Positions 1 through 7,518 of a stretch of DNA of 15,920 bases are shown in pieces (the first letter of the stretch is position 1; every line of letters begins with the position of its first letter). Position numbers and translations under genes: made by a program. The notes under the pieces were generated by a model. It had not been told where the DNA came from, made no database searches, and was given only the letters and a program-made list of their open reading frames with translations. The DNA is taken from NCBI GenBank assembly GCA_017416885.1, contig JAFQAM010000254.1:1-15920 (forward strand). Reading direction: 5' to 3'. The stretch is from Clostridia bacterium (lineage in GTDB: Bacteria > Bacillota > Clostridia > Oscillospirales > CAG-272).

Positions 1-5
1 CGCAT

Positions 6-112
6 CTCAGAGCGAATAAATCCGTAGAGAATTTTTTCGAGCTTTGGCGCAGACAGTTAAAAAACTTTCAAGACAAAGGTCGGACAAAGGCTCGCGGATT
101 TATCGTTCTGAG
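6..112. repeat. Long imperfect inverted repeat of unknown nature
   Basis: The arm at 6-24 (CTCAGAGCGAATAAATCCG) is nearly the reverse complement of the arm at 95-112 (CGGATTTATCGTTCTGAG). Inside it a second pair, CGAGCTTTG near 38-46 and CAAAGGCTCG at 85-94, can extend the fold. The whole could form one long stem-loop in RNA or a cruciform in DNA. It lies just before a terminator, so it may be the 3' untranslated end of a gene to the left of the window, or a small mobile or palindromic element. I see no convincing protein-coding frame in it. Confidence 0.5.
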
Positions 113-161
113 ACAAATGTGTTCGATTCCCGTAAGGCTACTCATTTGAAAGCTTATATAC

Positions 162-193
162 AAAAGAGGCTGTTGATAAAACAGCCTCTTTTT
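162..193 (+). terminator. Rho-independent terminator
   Basis: An 11-bp perfect stem, AAGAGGCTGTT (164-174) with AACAGCCTCTT (180-190), encloses a 5-base loop and runs into a T tract. It ends transcription coming from the left, for a gene outside the window. It faces the convergent gene whose stop lies at 224. Confidence 0.85.
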
Positions 194-223
194 ATGATAT
201 TATCGAATAATTTGACAAGCTTT

Positions 224-1777
224 TTATTTTGCAAAAAAGCTTACTTTAAATAGGTTCATGCTTGCGTGGCCTTCCATAGAGATGTCGAAAATTACATCGA
301 ATTTATCGCTTTCAACATTGTTTGGTAGGATATGGAAGGTTTTTTCGGTTACTTCGCCGTTACAATTACTTAATGGGGCGGTGGTGACCTTTTCTTTTAT
401 TTCCACACCGTCCACGGTATAGGAGCGAACGGTGAGCCAATGTTGGATTTTGGATTCACCGTTGTCAAAGATTTTTAGCTTTACAGCTGTTTCCTTTCCG
501 TTTTCAAAAAAGAAATCATTTTCGTAAATTGCTTGGATTTTGAAAAGAGAAAATTCCTTGAAAATTGAATAATGAGGCAAGCTTATAAGCTCGGTGGTGT
601 TGAAATACTCTCTTGCTCTGTTGCCGAATGCGCCTTTATAATAGACCTCTTCGGTGTCACTACAATAAAGGTTGTCCTTTGGGAATACCTCTAAGCCGCT
701 GTCGGTTATATCGTATGTATCAACGGGGAGCATTTTTGGAATACAACGAATGATTTCGTCTGCTAATTCCTGTGTGGATTCAGGCAAAAAGAACGGTGTA
801 TTCATTGTCATAGTAAAGTCTAATGTATTCAGGGTTGCTGTAATAATTACATTGTTGATTGGCTTTATCCATTTTTCGGGGAGTTGTGAGTTACCGAGAA
901 TAATGCCTAATGTTGCTGCTAAGCTTCCTGCTGTGCAATCGGCATCCTCGCCACAGTTGACGGCAAGAAGCATACTTTTACCAAAATCGCCCTCGCCATA
1001 CAATAAGCCCATAATGGCAATCGCTATATTTTGCGGAGTGTCAAATCCTGCGGAAGCTGGCTTGTATTCTGTCAGCTTGATAACCTTTAGCTTTGTGTGT
1101 TGGTAGGAAAAAGCGCCTGGTACTTCTCTAAAAATGGTATCTCTTGCTTCCTCGTAGGTTTTTCCGTTCTCATAGGAATTTATGACAAGTGTGATTCCTT
1201 TATAAAGAGCGCTTGATTTGGGAATATAGCTAAGACCGATATCAATAAGCTTTTTAATATCGCTTTCTACGAAGGCGGCGCTTTGCATTGCTGCCCAAAA
1301 TACCTCGCCGTAGGTTCCCTCGTCTGCGTGGTCAATTGAGGAATCAAAATATGCGTAGCGAGCTGCAAGATCGGGATGTCCCGGGCAAAGACAAGCCCAG
1401 ATTTCGCTACGGATAAAGGAGCCGCAGCTATCCTTATATGCATTAGCGTGGTAGCCTGAAATTGGTGTTGGGATACCGCGTCTTAAATTTGATTTGCCAA
1501 ATCCGTATTCTGCCCAGCTCGGATTGACGAAAATATTAAAATATTCTGCTAAGATTTCAGCATTTACATTTCTGCCAAAGCGTCTTACGGCATTTAAAGA
1601 TGAAATTTGTAAATCAAGATCATCGTTTGGCATAGGATTATTTTCAATATTCGGTTGAATAAAATATTCAATATCGAAAAAGCCGTTCTTTCCTTCAAGC
1701 GGCGCGCCAAGTGTTCCGCCTACATTTTTGCCGTTAAAGCATCCTAATATTTTATCTCTTAAAAGCGATTTATTCAT
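224..1777 (-). CDS. ADP-ribosylglycohydrolase (DraG/ARH) family protein
   Basis: The 517-residue protein has the two metal-site motifs of the ADP-ribosylglycohydrolase superfamily: PNDDLDLQ at residues 50-57, in place of the family's S/T-D-D-T, and GEDADCTAGSLAATLG at 276-291. The glycine-rich start GKNVGGTLGAPLEGK (16-30) also fits. Enzymes of this all-alpha fold use two Mg/Mn ions to remove ADP-ribose from proteins or small molecules, or act on related N-glycosides. Roughly residues 370-517 have a beta-rich look and form an extra C-terminal domain not found in minimal DraG proteins of about 300 residues. The ATG follows AAGGAG with good spacing, and there is no signal peptide, so it should be cytoplasmic. 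It is divergent from the beta-helix gene at 1938. The substrate cannot be named; a role in glycoside use is as likely as true protein de-ADP-ribosylation. Confidence 0.85.
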   Translation of the reverse strand: MNKSLLRDKILGCFNGKNVGGTLGAPLEGKNGFFDIEYFIQPNIENNPMPNDDLDLQISSLNAVRRFGRNVNAEILAEYFNIFVNPSWAEYGFGKSNLRRGIPTPISGYHANAYKDSCGSFIRSEIWACLCPGHPDLAARYAYFDSSIDHADEGTYGEVFWAAMQSAAFVESDIKKLIDIGLSYIPKSSALYKGITLVINSYENGKTYEEARDTIFREVPGAFSYQHTKLKVIKLTEYKPASAGFDTPQNIAIAIMGLLYGEGDFGKSMLLAVNCGEDADCTAGSLAATLGIILGNSQLPEKWIKPINNVIITATLNTLDFTMTMNTPFFLPESTQELADEIIRCIPKMLPVDTYDITDSGLEVFPKDNLYCSDTEEVYYKGAFGNRAREYFNTTELISLPHYSIFKEFSLFKIQAIYENDFFFENGKETAVKLKIFDNGESKIQHWLTVRSYTVDGVEIKEKVTTAPLSNCNGEVTEKTFHILPNNVESDKFDVIFDISMEGHASMNLFKVSFFAK

Positions 1778-1811
1778 AATTGCTCCTTATAGCTTGCTAA
1801 TCTCTTTTTTG

Positions 1812-1840
1812 ATTATATCACGAAGCTTTTTAAGTGTCAA
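1812..1840 (-). promoter_or_regulatory. Consensus promoter of the ADP-ribosylglycohydrolase gene
   Basis: On the minus strand a perfect -35 TTGACA (1835-1840) and perfect -10 TATAAT (1812-1817) are separated by exactly 17 bp. TGA before the -10 box adds an extended -10 element. This is about as strong as a vegetative sigma-A promoter can look. The start codon lies roughly 30 bases downstream of the expected transcription start. Confidence 0.85.
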
Positions 1841-1882
1841 TGTCATTGGATTAGAAAAAATAAATAATATTTGCTCTTATAA

Positions 1883-1911
1883 TTGACTTTGTTTCTCTTT
1901 CGCGATATAAT
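1883..1911 (+). promoter_or_regulatory. Promoter of the beta-helix gene
   Basis: TTGACT (1883-1888), 17 bp, TATAAT (1906-1911). Transcription should start near 1918, leaving a short leader of about 20 bases. It is back to back with the promoter at 1812-1840. Confidence 0.8.
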
Positions 1912-1937
1912 TAAGAAAAACGCATTTGAGGTGGATT

Positions 1938-4271
1938 ATGTTTTATACCTATTTGACAGAAAATGAGGGGAAATACGGCTTTGGCGTATGCTCTGAGCTT
2001 CTTTATAAAAAATTGCCTGTTGGGCTTTGCTATTTTGAGGTGTTTAAGGATATGAAAGAGGCAAAATGTCGCGGGGAGTATCTGAAAAAGCTATCTAATG
2101 CAAAAATTGGCGCATTAATTAAGAGCAAGAACGGTTGTGGCTTTGCCTGTCAAAATGATGGCGAAAAAACGGTTATTTCCTTAAAAAACGGCGTTTATAA
2201 TTTGACGGATGCGATTTTGGTTAAGGGTGAAAATATTACATTTCGCGGAGAAAAAAATACAGTTATACAAGGATGTGTTAAGCTTGATAATTGGGTGGAT
2301 GAGGGAAATGGCGTATTCTCTGCCGTGACAGAATATGATGCTGATGCGTTATATATTAACGGCGAAAAATATCAAATGGCGCGCTTTCCCAAATATAATC
2401 CCAACATAAAGATTTTTGGCGGTTTTTCAAGAGATGTTTTGTCAAAAGCGAAGGCGGACGAATGGAAAAACCCAAAGGGCGCATACATTCACGCAATGCA
2501 TCTACACAATTGGGGCGGCTTTTCCTATGAGGTGACGGGCAAGGATGAAAGCGGTAAGCTTACATATATTGGCGGATGGCAAAATAACAGACAAATGGGT
2601 ATGCACTCAGATTTTAAGTTTATTGAAAATGTGCGTGAGGAAATGACTCTGCCCGGGGAATGGTATTTTGATAAGGAAAACAAGCGTGTTTATGTGATTT
2701 TGAAGGATGGGCATAGCTTAGATAGCGCTGAAATTTGCGTAAATTCAAGTTTTTTCGTATTTAAATGCTGTAAAAATGTAAGTGTTGAAAATATTAAAAT
2801 AAGACGCGCAAAAAGAACATTTATGCTAACAAATGAGCCTCTTTTGCGAAGTGACTGGACTATATACAGGGGTGGAGCGATTTATTTTACAAATTCAAGT
2901 GACTGCTCTATTGTGAAATGCTCGCTTTTTGATATTGGTACAAACGGTATTTTTGTTGACGGTAAAAACAGTAATATTACCTTTTCAAAATGTCATTTTA
3001 AGGACATGGGCGCAAGCGGTGTTTGCTTTGTAGGTAAGCCAAGTGCGGTGAGAAGTCCCTTATTTGAGGCTACAAAAAGTCAAAGCTTTCTTGACATAGA
3101 CAAAAAAAGAGGTCCTAAGGGTAATGAATATCCAAAGCACTGTACTGTTGAGGATTGCTTAATTGAGCGCGTTGGTATGGTTGAAAAGCAAGCCACAGGT
3201 GTTGAAATTTCAATGTCTTACGGTATCAGTGTTATTAATACAAGCATTTACGATGCTTCTCGCGCGGGTATTAATATTTCCGAGGGTACATTTGGCGGTC
3301 ATTTAATTGACGGATGTGATATATTTGATACAGTTAAGGAAACGGGCGACCACGGCAGCTTTAACTCCTGGGGCAGAGATAGATTTTGGCATCTTAGCGA
3401 CCTTAATCAAAATGAAATTTACAAATATGCATATCTTGACTGTATTGACAAGACTGTTATAAGAAATAGCCGATTCCGTTGTGACAGAGGCTGGGATATT
3501 GACCTTGACGATGGCTCGTCAAATTATGAGATTTACAATAATTTATGCTTAAACGGCGGTATTAAGCTTCGCGAGGGCTTTGGCAGATATGTTCACAATA
3601 ATATAACGGTAAATAACTCTGTGCATTTACATATTTGGTACGAAAACAGCGGGGATGTGGTTGAAAATAACATTATTTTCACAGAATATCAGCCTATTTT
3701 AATGGAGCACGGCTTTGGAAAAAGTATTGATTTTAATGTTCTACATTCAAAAAATACAAAAGGCATTAAAAAAGCGATTGAGCTTGAAAAGATTACAGGT
3801 ATGGACAAGAGCTCGATAAAAACAAAATGCGTTTTTGAGAATGTAAGGCGCGGGGATTACAGGGTAATTTCTCCAAAAATTGATGGGTTTGAGGATTTTC
3901 CTTGTGAGTTTGGCGTAAGATATGAGCCGCTTAAAAAGCTTGCAAGGACTCCTATACTACCGAAAATCAATCAGAGCGCAAAAAAGCAAAAATCAAATAT
4001 TATTACTCTATTTGATATGAAGGTAAAGAATATTGAAACTGACGGTGAAATGACAGTTTTTGCAACGGCAGGTCATAACGGTGTGCTTGTCCTTGATGTT
4101 GACCAATTCGCAGATGCTTCGTCAAAGGGAGTTTTGCCCTGTGATGTAATAGTGGGAATTGGCGAAAAAGAAGTAAACTCTCTTAGTGACCTTGAGGGAA
4201 TAACAAAGAAGGAATTTCTTTCATCAAAAATAACTGTATGGCGCGCGCCATCGCGTGTGGTTTTAAATTGA
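1938..4271 (+). CDS. GIY-YIG-like / right-handed beta-helix / PDZ-like fusion protein
   Basis: I chose the ATG at 1938 because GAGGTGG stands just upstream; an in-frame TTG at 1926 has no ribosome site. The 777 residues fall into three parts. Residues 1-64 resemble a shortened GIY-YIG domain: YTYL (3-6), KYGFG (12-16) and YFEVFKDMKEAKCRGEYLKK (32-51), ending in a typical LSNAKIGALIKS. The position of the catalytic Glu in this family's R-E-K motif is Gly46, and the Arg of the first helix is missing, so it is probably inactive. Residues about 75-600 form a right-handed parallel beta-helix with repeated asparagine and hydrophobic rungs, as in glycoside hydrolases and polysaccharide lyases. A dense charged cluster, DHGSFNSWGRDRFWH (471-485), could be its active site. 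Residues about 690-777 look like a PDZ domain (GVLVLDVDQF, VLPCDVIVGIGEKEV). No signal peptide is present, so the protein appears cytoplasmic. The substrate is unknown. Confidence 0.75.
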   Translation: MFYTYLTENEGKYGFGVCSELLYKKLPVGLCYFEVFKDMKEAKCRGEYLKKLSNAKIGALIKSKNGCGFACQNDGEKTVISLKNGVYNLTDAILVKGENITFRGEKNTVIQGCVKLDNWVDEGNGVFSAVTEYDADALYINGEKYQMARFPKYNPNIKIFGGFSRDVLSKAKADEWKNPKGAYIHAMHLHNWGGFSYEVTGKDESGKLTYIGGWQNNRQMGMHSDFKFIENVREEMTLPGEWYFDKENKRVYVILKDGHSLDSAEICVNSSFFVFKCCKNVSVENIKIRRAKRTFMLTNEPLLRSDWTIYRGGAIYFTNSSDCSIVKCSLFDIGTNGIFVDGKNSNITFSKCHFKDMGASGVCFVGKPSAVRSPLFEATKSQSFLDIDKKRGPKGNEYPKHCTVEDCLIERVGMVEKQATGVEISMSYGISVINTSIYDASRAGINISEGTFGGHLIDGCDIFDTVKETGDHGSFNSWGRDRFWHLSDLNQNEIYKYAYLDCIDKTVIRNSRFRCDRGWDIDLDDGSSNYEIYNNLCLNGGIKLREGFGRYVHNNITVNNSVHLHIWYENSGDVVENNIIFTEYQPILMEHGFGKSIDFNVLHSKNTKGIKKAIELEKITGMDKSSIKTKCVFENVRRGDYRVISPKIDGFEDFPCEFGVRYEPLKKLARTPILPKINQSAKKQKSNIITLFDMKVKNIETDGEMTVFATAGHNGVLVLDVDQFADASSKGVLPCDVIVGIGEKEVNSLSDLEGITKKEFLSSKITVWRAPSRVVLN

Positions 4272-4280
4272 AATCAAATG

Positions 4281-4343
4281 CATTTTGATATTGACACAAG
4301 CTTTATAATTCAAATCATAGTATAAAAAGCTCATTTTGATATT
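4281..4343. repeat. 12-bp direct repeat with flanking AAGCTT hairpin
   Basis: CATTTTGATATT occurs at 4281-4292 and again at 4332-4343, downstream of the beta-helix gene. Each copy is followed by a segment with AAGCTT: ACAAGCTTTAT after the first, ATAAAGCTTTT after the second. These segments are inverted relative to each other and could pair. The function is unknown, and the stretch is AT-rich enough for chance to play a part. Confidence 0.35.
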
Positions 4344-4413
4344 AAATAGTTTCATGATAAAGCTTTTCACAATGCGTTACCGCGATTTTTTAATATGGCA
4401 TTCAGTAAAATTT

Positions 4414-4445
4414 AAAAGCCTTGAGGGAGTGTCCTCAAGGCTTTT
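4414..4445. terminator. Bidirectional terminator between convergent genes
   Basis: A 13-bp perfect stem, AAAAGCCTTGAGG (4414-4426) with CCTCAAGGCTTTT (4433-4445), has a 6-base loop. Read on either strand it ends in T residues. It serves the beta-helix gene (+) and the regulator whose stop codon lies 3 bases beyond (-). Confidence 0.85.
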
Positions 4446-4447
4446 GT

Positions 4448-5566
4448 TTAGTTATTAATTTGCCATTTGTCTGCGTGTTTTTCAAGAGTGGATTTGATTT
4501 GAATAAATTTTGCGTTATCTTTAAGAAAATCGAACTGAGGCTCGTTTAGAAAATTGAGCAAGTGGTATGCGGAATTATATTGGCTATCAAGATGAACATC
4601 GGGAAATTCTGTTCTTCCCTTAAATAGAAGTGAGGAAAATTTAAATTCCTTACAGGACATATATTCTATAAATTTAATTGCGTGATGTGCGCTAAGCTCA
4701 ATATATAAAAGCGATTGATTTGCGTCTCTTTTTCTTGCGCTATGGCTTGCTAAAGCTTTATACGAATCGCTAAGAGATTCATTATAAAAGCCGTAGTCCT
4801 CTGCTTCAAAAATTAATTTTAGAAAAGCTATTTGCTTTTTAACAAGCTCTGCTCTTTCGTCGTCCGTATATAGCCACTCGCCTGAGTCCATTTTAAAATT
4901 CCACTTTATTCTGTTTGACAATGCTTGAACATGGTTATAAAGTAAGGTATTGGTTGCTAAGTCTCTTAGCTTTTCACCGTTATAAACAAATTCCAAAAGC
5001 GATTCTCGGCTTAACGGATAAGATGGCATTTTGCAAGCCAATTCGATGGCTCTTTTTTCATTTCCGATATCGCTGTAAATTATACAAAGCTTCTGGATAG
5101 TGGTTGAGCGGATACTGAAATCATCACATTCCGCAACTATTTTTTCACCAAGCTTTATTATTTCTTCCTCGTTTATTTTAGCTTCTTCTTCAGATAGCGA
5201 AGCTCTTTCCAATTCAAGCACATGAACATAGTCACACATAATTTCATAGCTATTTGGAAATCTTGCCATACCCTGCTTTAATATTTTTTTGCCCTCTGAA
5301 ACGAAGCCGCGTGTATAATATTTAGCTCCCTCTTCTCTTATCTTTTCTATTTCCTGCTTCTTTTTTGTGACATCAATTTCAAGAAGGGTATCAGATGAAA
5401 CATCAAAAACATTGCAAATAAACGGTATTAATGTGATATCGGGCATAGTTTTACCTATTTCCCATTGTGAAACGGCAGAAATTGACACATTAAGGCATTC
5501 TGCTAAATCCTCTTGGGTCATATACTTGCTTTTTCTTAAAAGCTTAATTTTTTCGCCTATACTCAT
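4448..5566 (-). CDS. XRE-family HTH regulator with C-terminal helical-repeat domain (paralogue 1)
   Basis: Residues 1-65 are a Cro/C1-type helix-turn-helix: TQEDLAECLNV (17-27) is helix 2 and SISAVSQWE (28-36) carries the recognition helix. Residues about 75-372 are all alpha-helical with a TPR-like look. The layout of a short DNA-binding head and a long helical sensor tail resembles the RRNPP class (PlcR/Rgg/Rap-like), whose members often bind peptides, but no peptide gene was found nearby. The start ATG follows AAAGGA about 9 bases upstream. The protein is clearly related to the 8719-9804 gene: both begin MSIG and share SQWE, TMPDIT, the P at 43-46 and SSD. The promoter holds a perfect palindrome at the transcription start, so autoregulation is likely. 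Its targets may include the LRR operon. Confidence 0.85.
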   Translation of the reverse strand: MSIGEKIKLLRKSKYMTQEDLAECLNVSISAVSQWEIGKTMPDITLIPFICNVFDVSSDTLLEIDVTKKKQEIEKIREEGAKYYTRGFVSEGKKILKQGMARFPNSYEIMCDYVHVLELERASLSEEEAKINEEEIIKLGEKIVAECDDFSIRSTTIQKLCIIYSDIGNEKRAIELACKMPSYPLSRESLLEFVYNGEKLRDLATNTLLYNHVQALSNRIKWNFKMDSGEWLYTDDERAELVKKQIAFLKLIFEAEDYGFYNESLSDSYKALASHSARKRDANQSLLYIELSAHHAIKFIEYMSCKEFKFSSLLFKGRTEFPDVHLDSQYNSAYHLLNFLNEPQFDFLKDNAKFIQIKSTLEKHADKWQINN

Positions 5567-5586
5567 AATATTTTTTCCTTTTCGTT

Positions 5587-5618
5587 GTATTCAAAAGCGC
5601 TTTTGTACCTTAATTATA
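5587..5618 (-). promoter_or_regulatory. Promoter with operator palindrome for HTH paralogue 1
   Basis: On the minus strand, -10 TATAAT (5613-5618) is followed after 5 bases by a 21-bp block (5587-5607) containing the perfect palindrome CAAAAGCGCTTTTG (5592-5605). This places the palindrome over the transcription start, the usual position of a repressor site. The -35 region is poor (TTTTAT at 17 bp). The same block, with one base changed and the same 5-base spacing, stands before the second regulator at 8682-8702. Confidence 0.8.
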
Positions 5619-5652
5619 CAACATAAAATTCATAAATAAAAGTGAGCATTTC

Positions 5653-5682
5653 TAAAAAATAATTAAAGTGTGGCTTTAATTT
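5653..5682 (-). terminator. Terminator of the LRR operon
   Basis: An AT-rich 8-bp stem, AATTAAAG (5661-5668) with CTTTAATT (5674-5681), is followed on the minus strand by a run of six T residues. It would stop transcription leaving the LRR genes before the regulator at 5566, making that regulator a separate unit. The stem is weak. Confidence 0.55.
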
Positions 5683-5735
5683 TATAATTTGGCTGTTTTT
5701 GTTATAGCTCTAAGAGAAAATTTTACTCATTAAAT

Positions 5736-7508
5736 TCAGTTGTTTTTCAAGTACAGCTTGCCGTCTTGGGAATAGAAAACGGGATTATTTTCGCTAACGG
5801 TGAAGTGTGGGGGGTTGCAATGGAAAAATGCTTCTTTATCTATTTTTGTTACGCTTTCGGGAATGTAGATATCTTCAAGCTTTTCAAAATAGTTAAATGC
5901 GGATTTTTCTATTTCCTTTACACCGTTTGGGATAATTATCTTTTTCAATGAATATCTATTATCAAATGCGTCTGTGCCTATGATTTTTACAGTGTCGGGG
6001 ATGGTTATCTCTTCATCACGGCCTTTATATCTAACTAAGGTGTCGTCAAATATTGCAAAATCGCATCTTTTCTCATATGGATCATTCCTTGAATGTGAAA
6101 AATAAGGCTTGTCGGTAGAAAGAAAATCATCTATTTCATTGTCTTCTATACCAAATACACCTACAAGTGTTGGTGCAAAAAGCTTTTCAGTAGCGCTTCC
6201 CTTTTGAGTACCTACAACTAAGCCTGTGTTACAAATATAGCTTCTTAATTCATCCTCTACGGAAAATATCATATCATCGTCTATTTGCGTTACGCTTTCG
6301 TCTATGTAAACATGCTTAAGATTCCAATAACAAAAAAATGCATAGCTTTCAATATGAGTGACGCTTTTGCCGATTTTTAAGCATTTTAAATGATTATTAC
6401 TTTGAAATGAAAATTTACCGATTCTATTAACATGGCTTGGTATTTCAAAAAACTCGTTTTCTTTTTTAGGTGGGTACTTTATCAGTGTTTTCAGGTCATA
6501 GGAATAAAGTATATTGTCTATTGCTTTAAAATGCTTGTTTTCCTTATCAACCTTAATTTCACAAATACTATAAGCACCGTAAAAGCATCCTTGGTCTATA
6601 TGGCAGAGATCTTTGCCTATTACAATGCTTTCTAAGTTGTAATAATCACGAAAGGCATTTTCTGCTATATGGGTTATTCCTTTATCTATGACGATATTTT
6701 TTATGTTAGTTCGTCTAAATGATGATATTTTTTCATTTAAATTTGATACGGTTACTTCATTTTTTTCAGTTGTTGCTGATATTGTGAGAGTGTTGTTTTT
6801 GTAGCTTGCTATAAAGCCGTTTTCGCTAAAATCTTCTATAAATTCGGTTTCGTTTTCTGTTTTTTCTTTAATTAATTTGTAATGCTCATCAAATGAAAGT
6901 GAGAAAAACCAATCTAAATTTTCGTTATTTACATAAAGAAACGGAATATCGTTCTTTAAGCAGAATTTTTCGGCACTACTGCCCTTTTCACAGCCTATAA
7001 CTGTACCATAATAGCTATCATAAAATTTAAAAGCATAGTTTTCTATTAAGGCATCGGTAGATGGAATAAAGACCTTTGATGGCTCGCCTACGGAATTTGA
7101 TTCTATTATTTTGGTGTTTTTGCTAAGACATAAGTTTTCGAGGGATGTTGCTTCGCAAAAAGCACCTCTGCCGATAATTTCCGTTGCTTCATCTACATAA
7201 AAGATGTTACATTCTTTGTTGTTTGGATATTTTATAAGCTTTTTCTTATCCTTAGTGTATAAGCAACCATCAATGGAAATATAATGTTTATTTTGTGGGT
7301 CAACATTAATTCTTTTAAGGTGTTTTAAAAAGTCAAAAATGTGATCGTCTATTTTTTCGCAAGATGACGGAATATTTATTTCTTCTATAAAATCGCAATT
7401 ATAAAAGTATCCATATTCTAAGGACTTTATACCTTGGGGAATATTAAATATGGGATTTATGCCAATTAAATCTCCGTCTTTTATTATAAAAAGTTCGTTA
7501 TTTTCCAT
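5736..7508 (-). CDS. LRR_5 (BspA-type) leucine-rich repeat protein, three blocks
   Basis: The 590 residues are built from BspA-type leucine-rich repeats with the usual pattern of an isoleucine-rich strand, IPxxVxxI and xxAF. Three blocks are visible: about 20-195, 240-450 and 485-590. The first two end in the same capping motif, CEKGSSAEKF (173-182) and TQKGSATEKL (434-443). Each also has the insert LYxxDxKxLIKYP (83-95, 334-346). This is internal duplication. BspA proteins are usually secreted or surface-bound, yet this one starts directly with MENNELFIIKDGDL, with no signal peptide, transmembrane segment or anchor, so it looks cytoplasmic. Its ribosome site AAAGGAG (7514-7520) overlaps the stop of the upstream gene, with 10 bp between coding regions, which implies co-translation. 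It is second gene of a two-gene operon. A scaffold or binding role is inferred only from the fold. Confidence 0.85.
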   Translation of the reverse strand: MENNELFIIKDGDLIGINPIFNIPQGIKSLEYGYFYNCDFIEEINIPSSCEKIDDHIFDFLKHLKRINVDPQNKHYISIDGCLYTKDKKKLIKYPNNKECNIFYVDEATEIIGRGAFCEATSLENLCLSKNTKIIESNSVGEPSKVFIPSTDALIENYAFKFYDSYYGTVIGCEKGSSAEKFCLKNDIPFLYVNNENLDWFFSLSFDEHYKLIKEKTENETEFIEDFSENGFIASYKNNTLTISATTEKNEVTVSNLNEKISSFRRTNIKNIVIDKGITHIAENAFRDYYNLESIVIGKDLCHIDQGCFYGAYSICEIKVDKENKHFKAIDNILYSYDLKTLIKYPPKKENEFFEIPSHVNRIGKFSFQSNNHLKCLKIGKSVTHIESYAFFCYWNLKHVYIDESVTQIDDDMIFSVEDELRSYICNTGLVVGTQKGSATEKLFAPTLVGVFGIEDNEIDDFLSTDKPYFSHSRNDPYEKRCDFAIFDDTLVRYKGRDEEITIPDTVKIIGTDAFDNRYSLKKIIIPNGVKEIEKSAFNYFEKLEDIYIPESVTKIDKEAFFHCNPPHFTVSENNPVFYSQDGKLYLKNN

Positions 7509-7518
7509 TTTTTCTCCT

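Noticed and set aside
113..145. GTTCGATTCCCG resembling the T-arm end of a tRNA or tmRNA
   Set aside because: The bases before TTCGATT cannot pair with CCCGT to make a T-stem, and no acceptor stem or CCA end fits.
44..253. Open frame of 69 codons on the plus strand
   Set aside because: It runs through the inverted repeat and the terminator and ends inside the convergent hydrolase gene; no ribosome site and no protein-like composition.
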